Positions 1-7,929 of a stretch of 64,000 nucleotides of DNA are shown piece by piece. The stretch is from the NCBI GenBank assembly GCA_002428965.1, contig DIYI01000017.1, positions 374,658 to 438,657 on the forward strand. Direction: 5' to 3'. The position numbers and the translations under genes were made by a program. The notes below the pieces were generated by a model, which saw nothing but the letters and a program-made list of their open reading frames with translations, ran no database searches and was not told where the DNA came from. This DNA comes from Jejuia sp. UBA6058. Its GTDB lineage: Bacteria > Bacteroidota > Bacteroidia > Flavobacteriales > Flavobacteriaceae. The stretch's first letter is position 1. Every line of letters begins with the position of its first letter.

Positions 1-239
1 CAAACTGAAACATCACCAGTTTCTTTCCAGTACATATACGCTAAAGACGATTTTGTACCAGCACCATCGGCATGCATAATCAAACAATAGTCATCATCAT
101 TAGTTAAGTAATCGGGCACAATTTTACAGAAAGCTTTGGGGAATAAACCTTTATCTATGTTTTTTATAGCGTTATGAACATCTTCCTTAGAGGCCGAAAC
201 CCCTCTTTGTGCGTAGCGTTTTGAAACTTCTTGACTCAT
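1..239 (-). CDS. purM: Phosphoribosylformylglycinamidine cyclo-ligase (AIR synthase), N-terminal part
   Basis: Only the first 79 codons are inside the window; the gene runs off the left edge. The protein starts MSQEVSKRYAQRGVSASKED and contains DGAGTKSSLAYMYW, which matches the N-terminus of the long flavobacterial PurM. The family closes the imidazole ring of AIR in purine biosynthesis in the cytoplasm, using ATP. The start is the ATG read leftwards from 239. A TTTCTTTG box on the minus strand just upstream resembles a -7 element. Recognition is from the N-terminal sequence alone, so the 3' part cannot be judged. Confidence 0.85.
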   Translation of the reverse strand, partial: MSQEVSKRYAQRGVSASKEDVHNAIKNIDKGLFPKAFCKIVPDYLTNDDDYCLIMHADGAGTKSSLAYMYWKETGDVSV

Positions 240-365
240 GGTTGCTTATTGTGCTGCAAAGAAACGGAATATTTTAAAAATCACAGTTTAAGAAACCCAC
301 AATAAACAGTGATTTATTAACGGGGTTTTTAACTAAGAAATACTGCTTTAATCAAGTTCAAAAAC

Positions 366-396
366 TTGACTTTGTAAAAAATTTCTTCTACCTTCG
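366..396 (+). promoter_or_regulatory. Predicted promoter of the 472 gene
   Basis: TTG at 366-368, a 20-nt gap and TACCTTCG at 389-396 fit the Bacteroidota TTG-N17-23-TAnnTTTG pattern with one change (C for T). This predicts a leader of roughly 70 nt. Confidence 0.5.
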
Positions 397-471
397 TTTA
401 CGAAAATATAACGATATCCGTAATTACATTATGGTTGTATTAGCAAAGCAAATTAATTGATCTCAAATACA

Positions 472-1662
472 ATGAAAAATCTCTTATTATCTATTTTTAT
501 TTTGATTTTATCTTCAAACATTTACAGTCAAATTTCTTTTGAACAAGGATATTACATTGACAATTCAGGGCAAAAAATTAATTGTCTAATAAAAAATATT
601 GACTGGAATAGCAACCCTACAGAGTTTGAATACAGTTTAGCTGCAGAGAAGGAGTCAAAAATAGCTAAAATAAAATCAGTTAAAGAGTTTGGAATCGATA
701 ATATTTCAAAATATATCAGAAGTACTTTAGATATTGATAGGTCTGTTGAAAATATTAATAACCTAAGCTACGACAGAAAGCCTATTTTTAAGGAAGAAAC
801 TTTGTTTTTAAAAGTATTAGTTGAAGGTAAAGCAAGCCTTTACGAATTTAAAGATGGAAACTTAACAAGATACTTTTATAATAAAGAAGGTTCTAGCATT
901 AAGCAATTGGTTTATAAATCCTATAAAACCGAAAATAATAAAATTGGTAAGAATAATAGATTTAAAAATCAACTATGGAATGATTTAAAATGCTCAACAT
1001 TTAAAATTAGTGTTGTTGAGAATTTAAAGTATCAAAAAAGTGATTTAGTTTATTATTTTGCTAAATACAATGAATGTAATAATGAAACATATATAGACTA
1101 TGAAGAAAAACAAAAAAAGGATTTTTTCAATTTAAGTTTTAGGCCAGGTATCAATTTTTCAAATCTTTCAATACAGAACAGTATTTCAAATTCTAGAAAT
1201 ACAGATTTTGGCAATGAATTGGCTTTTAGGTTTGGGGTTGAGGCAGAGTTTATAATGCCATTTAACAAAAATAAATGGGCATTAATCATTGAACCTACAT
1301 ATCAATACTTTAAATCGGAAGGTGAAGCTTCTAATCAAATTGTTGATGTAGATTATAAATCAATTGAATTAACAATTGGATTCAGGCACTACTTGTTTCT
1401 TAATGAAAATTCTAAACTTTTTATAAATGGTTCCGTTTTTTTTGATAGAAGTAGTAATAATTCAATAATAAACTTTGAATCAGGAGTAGATTTACGAATA
1501 GAAACAAGGAGTAATTTAGCATTTGGACTAGGTTATAAGCACAATGATAGATATAGTTTAGAATTGAGGTATCAAACATCAAGAGAAATATTAAGTGAGT
1601 ATGTATACTGGAACTCTGATTACCGAACATTTTCTATGATATTTGGATATTCGATTTTTTAA
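472..1662 (+). CDS. Outer-membrane beta-barrel protein, unknown function
   Basis: A 396-aa secreted protein starting MKNLLLSIFILILSSN, a typical signal peptide. Residues about 20-200 resemble the N-terminal region of flavobacterial barrel proteins. The C-terminal half (about 215-396) has alternating hydrophobic/polar strands (FRPGINFSNL, FRFGVEAEF, GFRHYLF, LGYKHNDRYSLELRY) and ends in an aromatic residue, as outer-membrane barrels do. I chose the ATG at 472 over an upstream TTG at 457 because the signal peptide begins there. No enzyme motif was seen. It stands alone between purM and a dispersed repeat, so context gives no function. Confidence 0.7.
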   Translation: MKNLLLSIFILILSSNIYSQISFEQGYYIDNSGQKINCLIKNIDWNSNPTEFEYSLAAEKESKIAKIKSVKEFGIDNISKYIRSTLDIDRSVENINNLSYDRKPIFKEETLFLKVLVEGKASLYEFKDGNLTRYFYNKEGSSIKQLVYKSYKTENNKIGKNNRFKNQLWNDLKCSTFKISVVENLKYQKSDLVYYFAKYNECNNETYIDYEEKQKKDFFNLSFRPGINFSNLSIQNSISNSRNTDFGNELAFRFGVEAEFIMPFNKNKWALIIEPTYQYFKSEGEASNQIVDVDYKSIELTIGFRHYLFLNENSKLFINGSVFFDRSSNNSIINFESGVDLRIETRSNLAFGLGYKHNDRYSLELRYQTSREILSEYVYWNSDYRTFSMIFGYSIF

Positions 1663-1764
1663 AAACAACAACCCATAAGTTATAAACTGGAAGGTCAAAC
1701 AAAGCCCAATAAATAAGTAAATAATATAACTCAAGCCCAAAAAACTAAGCTAGCAAACACACCC

Positions 1765-1853
1765 GCGTTAGCGATTGCAGTGGTAGCTTTTGGCGGGGCG
1801 CGCATCGAGCCAAAACTTTTGACGTAAAGCGCGACCCCTTGTGGGCAACGCCC
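1765..1853 (+). repeat. Dispersed GC-rich intergenic repeat, copy 1
   Basis: It starts GCGTTAGCGATTG and ends CCTTGTGGGCAACGCCC, and contains GACGTA and AAAGCGCGACCCC. It is much richer in GC than its AT-rich flanks. A related copy lies in reverse orientation at 2894-2976. The ends (GCGTTA and AACGC) are near inverted repeats, which suggests a REP-like, possibly transcribed element. I recall similar elements between genes in other flavobacteria; a genome-wide search would show the copy number. Confidence 0.7.
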
Positions 1854-1860
1854 AAAAACA

Positions 1861-1892
1861 AAAAAGCGTAACTTAAAAAAGTTACGCTTTTT
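1861..1892. terminator. Bidirectional rho-independent terminator
   Basis: A perfect 13-bp stem (1861-1873 with 1880-1892, core GCGTAACT/AGTTACGC) with a 6-nt loop and A/T tracts on both sides. It sits between the convergent 472 and DUF2911 genes and can serve both. Confidence 0.85.
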
Positions 1893-1930
1893 AATTATCT
1901 AATATTTCAAGACTCTAAGTTGTTTAGTGA

Positions 1931-2779
1931 CTACATAGCACCCCACTCTTTAAGAGAATCCTGATTCATTTTTACATAACCATTATTACCAGCTTTTTTA
2001 GCAAGCTCTAAAGAAGATTTTGCAGCAGCTATAGCACTTTTAGTTTCGCCAGCCTTAGCATGAATTAAAGATTGTTGTCTTAAAATCCAAAAACGAGGAT
2101 TTTCTTTAGTCATTTCAACCGCCTTATCAATCCATTCTTTTGCTTGAGCTATGTTCTTATTTTCTTGTAAATAATATACTGCAGACGAGAAGTAATCGTT
2201 AACACTTGGTCCGCTCATTACCTTATTAATATTAGCTAGAACAGCATTGTCTGTAGGCACAGTAAAAGGCACGCCAACATACGTTTTTTCCCATATAAAC
2301 TCTAAAGTTCCTCCGTTATTCGTAATACTATTGATATCAATGGTAAACGTTTCCACGTTAAAAGGAACTTCATATGCTTTTACGCTAGTTTTAGCAGCTA
2401 CTTTACTCTCATCCCACTCTGCAGGTGCACCCCAATTTTCAGTATCCGTATAAAAATATACATCCCAAGTTTCCTCTCCCGGTTTTGTAAAAATAGCGTA
2501 CGTTCCTGCTTTAAGTGTTTGTCCGTCTACAGTCGCATCAGTACTAAAACTAATAGTTGTATTCTTATTGGCACCTGTTCTCCATATTTTGTCAAAAGCC
2601 TCTAAGCCACCAAATATTTTTCTGCCCTTTACACCTGGTCTAGAATATTCTATCGTAATATCAGTTAAACCCACTTTTTGCTGTAGTTTAGCTGCAGGAC
2701 TAGGTTGCGGTGTTTCCAATTGTGCTTGAACCGAATATACCGTTGCACAGGCCATAAAAAGTAATAATAATTTTTTCAT
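1931..2779 (-). CDS. DUF2911 domain-containing secreted protein
   Basis: A 282-aa protein with the signal peptide MKKLLLLFMACATVYSVQAQ. Residues about 20-175 carry the DUF2911 pattern (SPAAKLQQKVGLTDITIEYS, FGGLEAFDKIWRTGANKNT, LKAGTYAIFTKPG, WDVYFYTDTENWGAP). The last 80 residues look like a helical TPR-type hairpin (AKEWIDKAVEMTKENPRFWILR). The function of DUF2911 is unknown; members are common in Bacteroidota and are probably periplasmic. The gene stands alone, flanked by two inverted copies of the dispersed repeat. It shares the terminator at 1861-1892. Confidence 0.85.
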   Translation of the reverse strand: MKKLLLLFMACATVYSVQAQLETPQPSPAAKLQQKVGLTDITIEYSRPGVKGRKIFGGLEAFDKIWRTGANKNTTISFSTDATVDGQTLKAGTYAIFTKPGEETWDVYFYTDTENWGAPAEWDESKVAAKTSVKAYEVPFNVETFTIDINSITNNGGTLEFIWEKTYVGVPFTVPTDNAVLANINKVMSGPSVNDYFSSAVYYLQENKNIAQAKEWIDKAVEMTKENPRFWILRQQSLIHAKAGETKSAIAAAKSSLELAKKAGNNGYVKMNQDSLKEWGAM

Positions 2780-2871
2780 TGTTCTAGTTGTTTGTCATTA
2801 GGTTTTTACTGCTCTAAAATTAACCAAACTAAAATCGGTTATTGTTAACAAAAGCTTAAAATAAGAGGTTG

Positions 2872-2879
2872 TATCTTTG
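2872..2879 (+). promoter_or_regulatory. Predicted -7 promoter element of the aquaporin gene
   Basis: TATCTTTG matches the TAnnTTTG consensus exactly. Transcripts from here would carry the repeat copy at 2894-2976 in their leader of about 120 nt. Confidence 0.55.
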
Positions 2880-2893
2880 TCCAAGATTCATTT

Positions 2894-2976
2894 GGGCGTT
2901 ACCACAAGGGTCGGGCTTTCGGCAGTCGCTCTCTCCTACGTCGAGGAGCTTCAACAAATGCCTCAATCCCTAACGC
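2894..2976 (-). repeat. Dispersed GC-rich intergenic repeat, copy 2 (inverted)
   Basis: Read on the minus strand it begins GCGTTAGGGATTG and ends CGACCCTTGTGGTAACGCCC, with GACGTA and GAAAGCCC inside. It matches copy 1 at both ends and in the ACGTA and CGACCC blocks but diverges in the middle. It lies between the predicted promoter and start of the aquaporin gene, so it may form structure in that leader RNA. Confidence 0.7.
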
Positions 2977-3004
2977 AAGTTTGTCTGTATATTCAAAATT
3001 AGTA

Positions 3005-3661
3005 ATGAAACAATACATATCCGAAACCATAGGAACCTTTGCCATGATATTCTGCGGCTGTGGTGCAATGACCATTAACGAAATTACGGGAGGTGCAATT
3101 TCTCACGTCGGTGTTGCAGCAACTTGGGGACTAATTGTAATGGCTATGATCTACGCGTTTGGTGAAATTTCGGGAGCACACTTTAATCCAGCGGTTACCA
3201 TAGGTTTCGCGTTTGCAAAAAAATTCCCTTGGAAAAAAGTACCTACCTATATTATATTTCAATGTACTGGAGCTATTCTTGCAATATTTTTATTGTGGTT
3301 TTTATTCCCCGAAAGCCAGACCTTAGGCGAAACGGTTCCTGCCGATGGATTTCCCGCCTACAAAGCAGCAATCTTAGAATTCTTACTCACTTTCTTTTTA
3401 ATGGTGGTTATCATAAATGTGTCTACAGGAAGCAAAGAAATAGGAACAATGGCTGCCATCGCCGTTGGTGGGGTTATCCTTTTGGAAGCCATGTTTGCAG
3501 GTCCAATGACAAAGGCGTCAATGAACCCTATTAGATCTATTGCTCCTGCGCTCTTTACTGGAAACTTCCAATATTTATGGCTGTATATTGCTTCGCCCAT
3601 TTTAGGTGCTATTGTAGCTGTTTCTAGTTGTAAATTGGTCAAGTACGAGCAGTGTTGTTAA
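3005..3661 (+). CDS. MIP-family channel (aquaporin/glycerol-facilitator like)
   Basis: A 218-aa membrane protein with six hydrophobic segments. The first pore motif is intact in GAHFNPAVTIGFA. The second is NPI instead of NPA (KASMNPIRSIAPAL), while the Arg of the selectivity filter after it is kept. The family passes water or small neutral solutes through the inner membrane. I chose the ATG at 3005 (MKQYISETIGTFAMIF) because MIP proteins begin at this helix; an in-frame TTG at 2981 would add eight unlikely residues. The substrate cannot be decided from the sequence. Confidence 0.85.
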   Translation: MKQYISETIGTFAMIFCGCGAMTINEITGGAISHVGVAATWGLIVMAMIYAFGEISGAHFNPAVTIGFAFAKKFPWKKVPTYIIFQCTGAILAIFLLWFLFPESQTLGETVPADGFPAYKAAILEFLLTFFLMVVIINVSTGSKEIGTMAAIAVGGVILLEAMFAGPMTKASMNPIRSIAPALFTGNFQYLWLYIASPILGAIVAVSSCKLVKYEQCC

Positions 3662-3700
3662 GGTTCAATAGATAACGTCTATCTCATAATATTTTATTTT

Positions 3701-3742
3701 GTTTAACTTTTTTTAAAATTAGTTAAACATTTTGTATCTTTA
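3701..3742 (+). promoter_or_regulatory. Operator-promoter of photobiology operon A
   Basis: GTTTAAC at 3701-3707 and its exact reverse complement GTTAAAC at 3722-3728 form an inverted repeat with start-to-start spacing of 21 bp. A -7-like box TATCTTTA follows at 3735-3742, 13 nt after the start of the second half-site. Sequence and both spacings are identical to the site at 12235-12276. The ATG at 3759 lies 16 nt after the box. Confidence 0.75.
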
Positions 3743-3758
3743 CCATAAATAAGCAATT

Positions 3759-4415
3759 ATGGCAAAGAAAAAACCTATCACAAAAAACGATATCATCAAC
3801 TGGTACATGGATTATGTTCTAGAATATGATGAAAACCCAAAAACTGTATTTGCTTTTGCCAAAATGAACAATTTTGAAGAAGCCAAATTTTACGAACACT
3901 TCTCCTCTTTTGAAACTATCGAAAAAGGAATTTTCGAAGCGTTTTATAATAATTCGATAAATGCTCTTAATAAAAGTGAAGATTATAACATATTTGATGC
4001 CCGCAACAAGCTATTGAGTTTCTACTTCACCCTCTTTGAGAACTTAACAGCAAATAGAAGTTATGTAAAACATGTACTTGATAAATACAACAGCGATTTG
4101 AAAGGTTTACAAATGCTCTCAGGGTTAAAAAAGCATTTTACTAAGTATGTAAGTGAATTGGGTATTCAGATGTTAGACATAAAGCAAGAACAGTTAGAGA
4201 AAATTCAAGATAGAGCACTAAAAGAATCTGCTTGGTTACAATTATTAATGACAATGAAATTTTGGTTAGATGATACCTCGGCTTCCTTTGAAAAAACAGA
4301 TATATTTATTGAAAAATCAGTGAATACCACATTTGATGTTTTAGATATTGCGCCAGTAAAAAGTGTTATAGATCTTGGTAAATTTCTATTTAAAGAAAAA
4401 TTCCACATGAACTAG
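3759..4415 (+). CDS. TetR-like transcriptional regulator
   Basis: A 218-aa protein. Residues about 8-60 fit a divergent TetR helix-turn-helix: NPKTVFAFAKMNNFEEAKFY, then EHFSSFETIEKGIFEAF, parallel to the usual YxxFxxKexL pattern. The rest is helical and would be the ligand/dimer domain. It is the first gene of operon A, 3 nt before the AarF kinase gene, and lies just behind the GTTTAAC/GTTAAAC inverted repeat. It could repress itself and operon B through that repeat; this is inference, and a regulator elsewhere (for example a MerR/LitR protein) is an alternative. Confidence 0.65.
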   Translation: MAKKKPITKNDIINWYMDYVLEYDENPKTVFAFAKMNNFEEAKFYEHFSSFETIEKGIFEAFYNNSINALNKSEDYNIFDARNKLLSFYFTLFENLTANRSYVKHVLDKYNSDLKGLQMLSGLKKHFTKYVSELGIQMLDIKQEQLEKIQDRALKESAWLQLLMTMKFWLDDTSASFEKTDIFIEKSVNTTFDVLDIAPVKSVIDLGKFLFKEKFHMN

Positions 4416-4418
4416 TAT

Positions 4419-5732
4419 ATGAAAACCATTGACAACATACCTACATCAAAAATTCAACGTGCCACAAAGTTGGTATCTACTGGAGCCAAAGTGGGCGTGA
4501 ATTACTTGAAGTATTATGGTGAGAAAATTGTAAAAACCGAAGAAGAGGCCAAAGAGCGTTTAAACAAAAATAATGCAGAAGATATATACGATGGTTTAAA
4601 ACAGCTCAAGGGTAGTGCGCTAAAAGTAGCTCAAATGTTAAGTATGGAAAAAAGCATTTTACCTAGGGCTTACGTAGAAAAGTTCTCTTTAGCACAATTC
4701 TCGGTACCACCACTATCGCCTCCGTTAGTGATTAAAACATTTAAAAAATACTTCGGAAAGCACCCGAATGACTTATTTGATACTTTCAACGCAACTTCTG
4801 TAAATGCTGCTAGCATCGGTCAGGTGCATATCGCAATTAAAGATGGGAAAAAACTTGCTGTGAAAATCCAATATCCAGGAGTTGCTGAGAGTATCGCTTC
4901 AGATTTAGCCATGGTAAAACCTGTGGCTATGAGCATGTTCAACATAAAGGGAAAAGATTCTGATAAATATTTTAAAGAGGTAGAATATAAATTGGTTGAG
5001 GAAACTAATTATATTCTAGAAGTGGCTCAAAGCAAAGAAATCTCAAAAGCTTGTGCGCACATTTCTAATTTAAAATTTCCAAAGTATTACGAAGACTTAT
5101 CTTCTGAACGCATCATCACAATGGATTATATGGAAGGTGAACATCTATCAGAATTCGCGGCGCACAATACTGACCAAGACAAAGCAAATAAGTTAGGACA
5201 AGCCCTATGGGATTTTTATATGTACCAAATTCATAATTTGAAGAAGGTTCATGCAGATCCGCATCCTGGGAATTTCCTAATTTCTGAAAAAGGAGAATTA
5301 ATAGCTTTAGATTTCGGGTGTATGAAATCGATCCCTCTGGAATTTTATACACCCTATTTTGAACTCGCCCTACCTGAAAACATCAACAATGAAGAAAAGT
5401 TTACCACAAAACTTTATGCGCTTGAAATTTTAAGAAAAGATGATAGCAGGGAAGAATTAGAGTTTTTTACCGAGATGTTTCACGAGATGTTGAGCTTGTT
5501 TACACAACCTTTTCATGCAGATAGTTTCGATTTTTCAGATGAAACCTTTTTTGGGAAAATTGCCGAATTAGGTGAAAAATATTCAAAAAGTACGGATTTA
5601 AAGAAAATGAACGGAAATCGCGGATCTAAGCATTTCATTTACATAAATAGAACCTTTTTCGGACTTTACAATTTGATGTTCGATTTAAAAGCCGAAAACA
5701 TCAAAATAAATAATTACTTGAGATTATCTTAG
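4419..5732 (+). CDS. AarF/ABC1/UbiB-family atypical kinase
   Basis: 437 aa. The family signatures are present: a KxxQ-type segment (LKVAQMLSMEKSILP, about residues 68-82), an Ala-rich nucleotide loop region (NAASIGQVHIA), the catalytic HADPHPGNFL around residue 286 and the metal-binding LDFG about 20 residues later. UbiB/ADCK proteins are ATPases/kinases linked to isoprenoid lipid and quinone metabolism. Bacteroidota use menaquinone, so the substrate here is unknown. It follows the TetR-like gene by 3 nt and precedes the flavin reductase by 1 nt, so it belongs to operon A. Such kinases recur beside photolyase genes in marine bacteria. Confidence 0.85.
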   Translation: MKTIDNIPTSKIQRATKLVSTGAKVGVNYLKYYGEKIVKTEEEAKERLNKNNAEDIYDGLKQLKGSALKVAQMLSMEKSILPRAYVEKFSLAQFSVPPLSPPLVIKTFKKYFGKHPNDLFDTFNATSVNAASIGQVHIAIKDGKKLAVKIQYPGVAESIASDLAMVKPVAMSMFNIKGKDSDKYFKEVEYKLVEETNYILEVAQSKEISKACAHISNLKFPKYYEDLSSERIITMDYMEGEHLSEFAAHNTDQDKANKLGQALWDFYMYQIHNLKKVHADPHPGNFLISEKGELIALDFGCMKSIPLEFYTPYFELALPENINNEEKFTTKLYALEILRKDDSREELEFFTEMFHEMLSLFTQPFHADSFDFSDETFFGKIAELGEKYSKSTDLKKMNGNRGSKHFIYINRTFFGLYNLMFDLKAENIKINNYLRLS

Positions 5733-5733
5733 A

Positions 5734-6366
5734 ATGAAATATTTCAGCGAAAGCGACATACAGAGTCTAAATCATATCTATAAGATCAATTTGATTAACA
5801 GCTGTTCTGGCTACAAATCTGCCAACCTAATCGGTTCCATTTCTGAATATGGAAAAGAGAACGTTGCCGTTTTTAGTTCGATTACGCATATTGGTTCCAG
5901 TCCAGCTATGTTGGGGTTTTTCCTAAGACCAAAAACAGTCATTAGAAATACTTATGAAAATTTGAAAGCTACAGGCGTGTATACAATTAATCATATTCAT
6001 AAAAATATTGCTGCGGATGCGCATCATACTTCAGCTAAATATGAAGCTGACATTTCTGAATTTGATGTAACTGGTTTGCAATCAGAGTACAAACCAGAAT
6101 GTATAGCTCCTTTCGTAAAAGGCGCGCCCATTCAATTGGCCATGGAGTTTGTGGAAGAATATCCTATAAAAGCGAACAACACCATTTTGGTGATTGGAAA
6201 AGTTACTGGACTTTATGTAAATGAAGATTTAATTGAGAAAGATGGTTTCATCAATCTGTCAAAGGCAGAAGTGGCAGCAATAAATGGATTAGATGGTTAT
6301 GCTATTCCAGAAAACAACATGCGCTATGGCTATCAAAGACCAAAAGTTTTAATGCACGACTCATGA
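5734..6366 (+). CDS. Flavin reductase-like FMN-binding protein
   Basis: A 210-aa protein with the split-barrel flavin reductase fold: SCSGYKSANLIGS, then ENVAVFSSITHIGSSPAMLGF, then RNTYENLKATGVYTINHIHK. The family binds FMN and reduces flavins or oxidises a small substrate with NAD(P)H. It overlaps the next gene by 4 nt (the ATGA type) and follows the kinase by 1 nt, so it is translated within operon A. In this setting it could supply reduced flavin to the photolyase/cryptochrome proteins, but this is inference; it could equally act on an unknown metabolite. Confidence 0.8.
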   Translation: MKYFSESDIQSLNHIYKINLINSCSGYKSANLIGSISEYGKENVAVFSSITHIGSSPAMLGFFLRPKTVIRNTYENLKATGVYTINHIHKNIAADAHHTSAKYEADISEFDVTGLQSEYKPECIAPFVKGAPIQLAMEFVEEYPIKANNTILVIGKVTGLYVNEDLIEKDGFINLSKAEVAAINGLDGYAIPENNMRYGYQRPKVLMHDS

Positions 6367-7832
6367 CTATATTAGTAACAGGAGCAACAGGTTATATTGG
6401 TAAACGTTTGATTCCGTTTTTGCTGAATCAAGGCCATACTGTTGTTTGTGTGGTTAGAGACAGATTGAGAGCAGATAAAAGTTATGCCGAAGAGGAAAAC
6501 GTTTATGTGATTGAGGCGGACTTTTTAAAACCAGAAACACTAAAAAATATTCCACTAAAAATAGATGTAGCGTATTATTTGATACATTCTATGTCCAACT
6601 CTTCTAAAGATTTTGAAAGTTTAGAGGGACGTTGTGCCATAAACTTCAAAAACTATATTGAAACCACAAATACCAAACAAGTCATTTATTTGAGTGGTAT
6701 TACAAATGAGGATGTGCTTTCTAAACATTTACGTTCTCGAAAAAACGTAGAGGACCATTTAAAATCAGAACATTACGCACTTACTATATTCAAAGCGGGA
6801 ATCATTGTGGGCTCAGGGAGTTCTTCATTCGAAATTATTAGGGATTTAGTTGAAAAACTCCCTTTTATGATTGCGCCTAAGTGGTTAAATACAAGAACAC
6901 AGCCGCTTGCTGTTCGGGATGTTCTCGCTTTCTTATATCGCGCTGCCGGAAACGAAGCGGTCTACAGTAAAACCTATGATGTTTTTGGTCCAGAAATTAT
7001 TACCTATAAAGAGATGTTATTACAATTTGCCGAGGTAAGAGGCTTAAAACGTTACATCTTAACGGTACCAGTTATGACGCCGAAATTGTCATCCTATTGG
7101 TTATATTTTGTGACTTCAACGTCTTACAAGCTAGCTACATCTTTGGTAGACAGTATGGGTATTCAAATTATTGGCAAAACAAGTAATATCAACAAATTAC
7201 TCAAAGTCAATCCAATAACCTACAAGGAAGCGGTAGAATTGGCATTTGAAAAAATTGAGCAAAATAGTATTATTTCGAGTTGGAAAGATTCTATGGTAAG
7301 TAGTGGTAGATTAAGCAACAGCCTACACAAATACGTTAATGTGCCACAATTTGGTTGTTTCCAAGATCAGCGTGAGCGTTATGTTGAAGATGAAGATGTT
7401 ACCATAGAAAAAATTTGGCGCATTGGTGGCGAAAATGGTTGGTATTATGGTACATTTTTATGGCGCATTCGTGGTTATATCGACAAACTATTTGGAGGCA
7501 TTGGTTTAAGACGCGGAAGAACAAATCCCACCGAGCTTGATGCCGGAGATGCTCTGGATTTTTGGCGAGTGATTTACGCGAATAAAACACAACAAAAATT
7601 ATTACTCTATGCTGAAATGCGCCTTCCTGGTGAAGCGTGGCTCGAATTCAAAATACGCGATGGTAAACTTATACAAACCGCAACATTTAGACCTCGTGGG
7701 CTTTGGGGTAGGTTGTACTGGTGCAGCGTTCTCCCCTTCCATGGATTTATCTTTTCTGGAATGATTAACAAATTGGTCAACGTTGAGCCACAAGAAGCAG
7801 CACTTACCACAGAAAATGTGTCCAACCTGTAA
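6363..7832 (+). CDS. NAD(P)-binding SDR fused to DUF2867
   Basis: 489 aa. The N-terminus carries an extended-SDR Rossmann motif (LVTGATGYIGKRL, residues 4-16); residues to about 290 are NmrA/YbjT-like. The C-terminal part (about 330-480) is DUF2867, seen in WRIGGENGWYYGTFLWRIRG and LDAGDALDFWRV. The two-domain layout is common in bacteria, and the substrate is unknown. It is the fourth gene of operon A. Its 3' end overlaps the small DUF2256 gene, which is read in another frame from 7783. The last 17 codons of the SDR gene are therefore shared. Confidence 0.85.
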   Translation: MTILVTGATGYIGKRLIPFLLNQGHTVVCVVRDRLRADKSYAEEENVYVIEADFLKPETLKNIPLKIDVAYYLIHSMSNSSKDFESLEGRCAINFKNYIETTNTKQVIYLSGITNEDVLSKHLRSRKNVEDHLKSEHYALTIFKAGIIVGSGSSSFEIIRDLVEKLPFMIAPKWLNTRTQPLAVRDVLAFLYRAAGNEAVYSKTYDVFGPEIITYKEMLLQFAEVRGLKRYILTVPVMTPKLSSYWLYFVTSTSYKLATSLVDSMGIQIIGKTSNINKLLKVNPITYKEAVELAFEKIEQNSIISSWKDSMVSSGRLSNSLHKYVNVPQFGCFQDQRERYVEDEDVTIEKIWRIGGENGWYYGTFLWRIRGYIDKLFGGIGLRRGRTNPTELDAGDALDFWRVIYANKTQQKLLLYAEMRLPGEAWLEFKIRDGKLIQTATFRPRGLWGRLYWCSVLPFHGFIFSGMINKLVNVEPQEAALTTENVSNL

Positions 7833-7929
7833 TCGTCCATTCTCTTGGAGAAAAAAATGGGCAAAAGATTGGGAACACGTAAAATATTGTAGCGAAAAAT
7901 GCAGGAGAAACAAAACAACATCGGTTTAG
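7783..7929 (+). CDS. DUF2256 small Cys-rich protein, TTG start
   Basis: A 48-aa protein with CPTCNRPF near the N-terminus and YCSEKCRRN near the C-terminus: a CxxC...CxxxC zinc-ribbon pattern with the DUF2256 signature FSWRKKW between. The first ATG is at 7816, but the frame is open upstream and encodes SHKKQHLPQK, which fits the N-terminus of the family. The only suitable initiator is the TTG at 7783, so I start there. The gene overlaps the SDR gene by 50 nt and the CRY-DASH reading frame by 31 nt. DUF2256 genes typically sit next to photolyases; the function is unknown. Confidence 0.75.
   Translation: MSHKKQHLPQKMCPTCNRPFSWRKKWAKDWEHVKYCSEKCRRNKTTSV

Noticed and set aside
1741..1860. GC-rich block as a possible tRNA or ncRNA gene
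   Set aside because: No cloverleaf can be drawn, and the same block recurs inverted at 2894-2976, which fits a dispersed repeat better.
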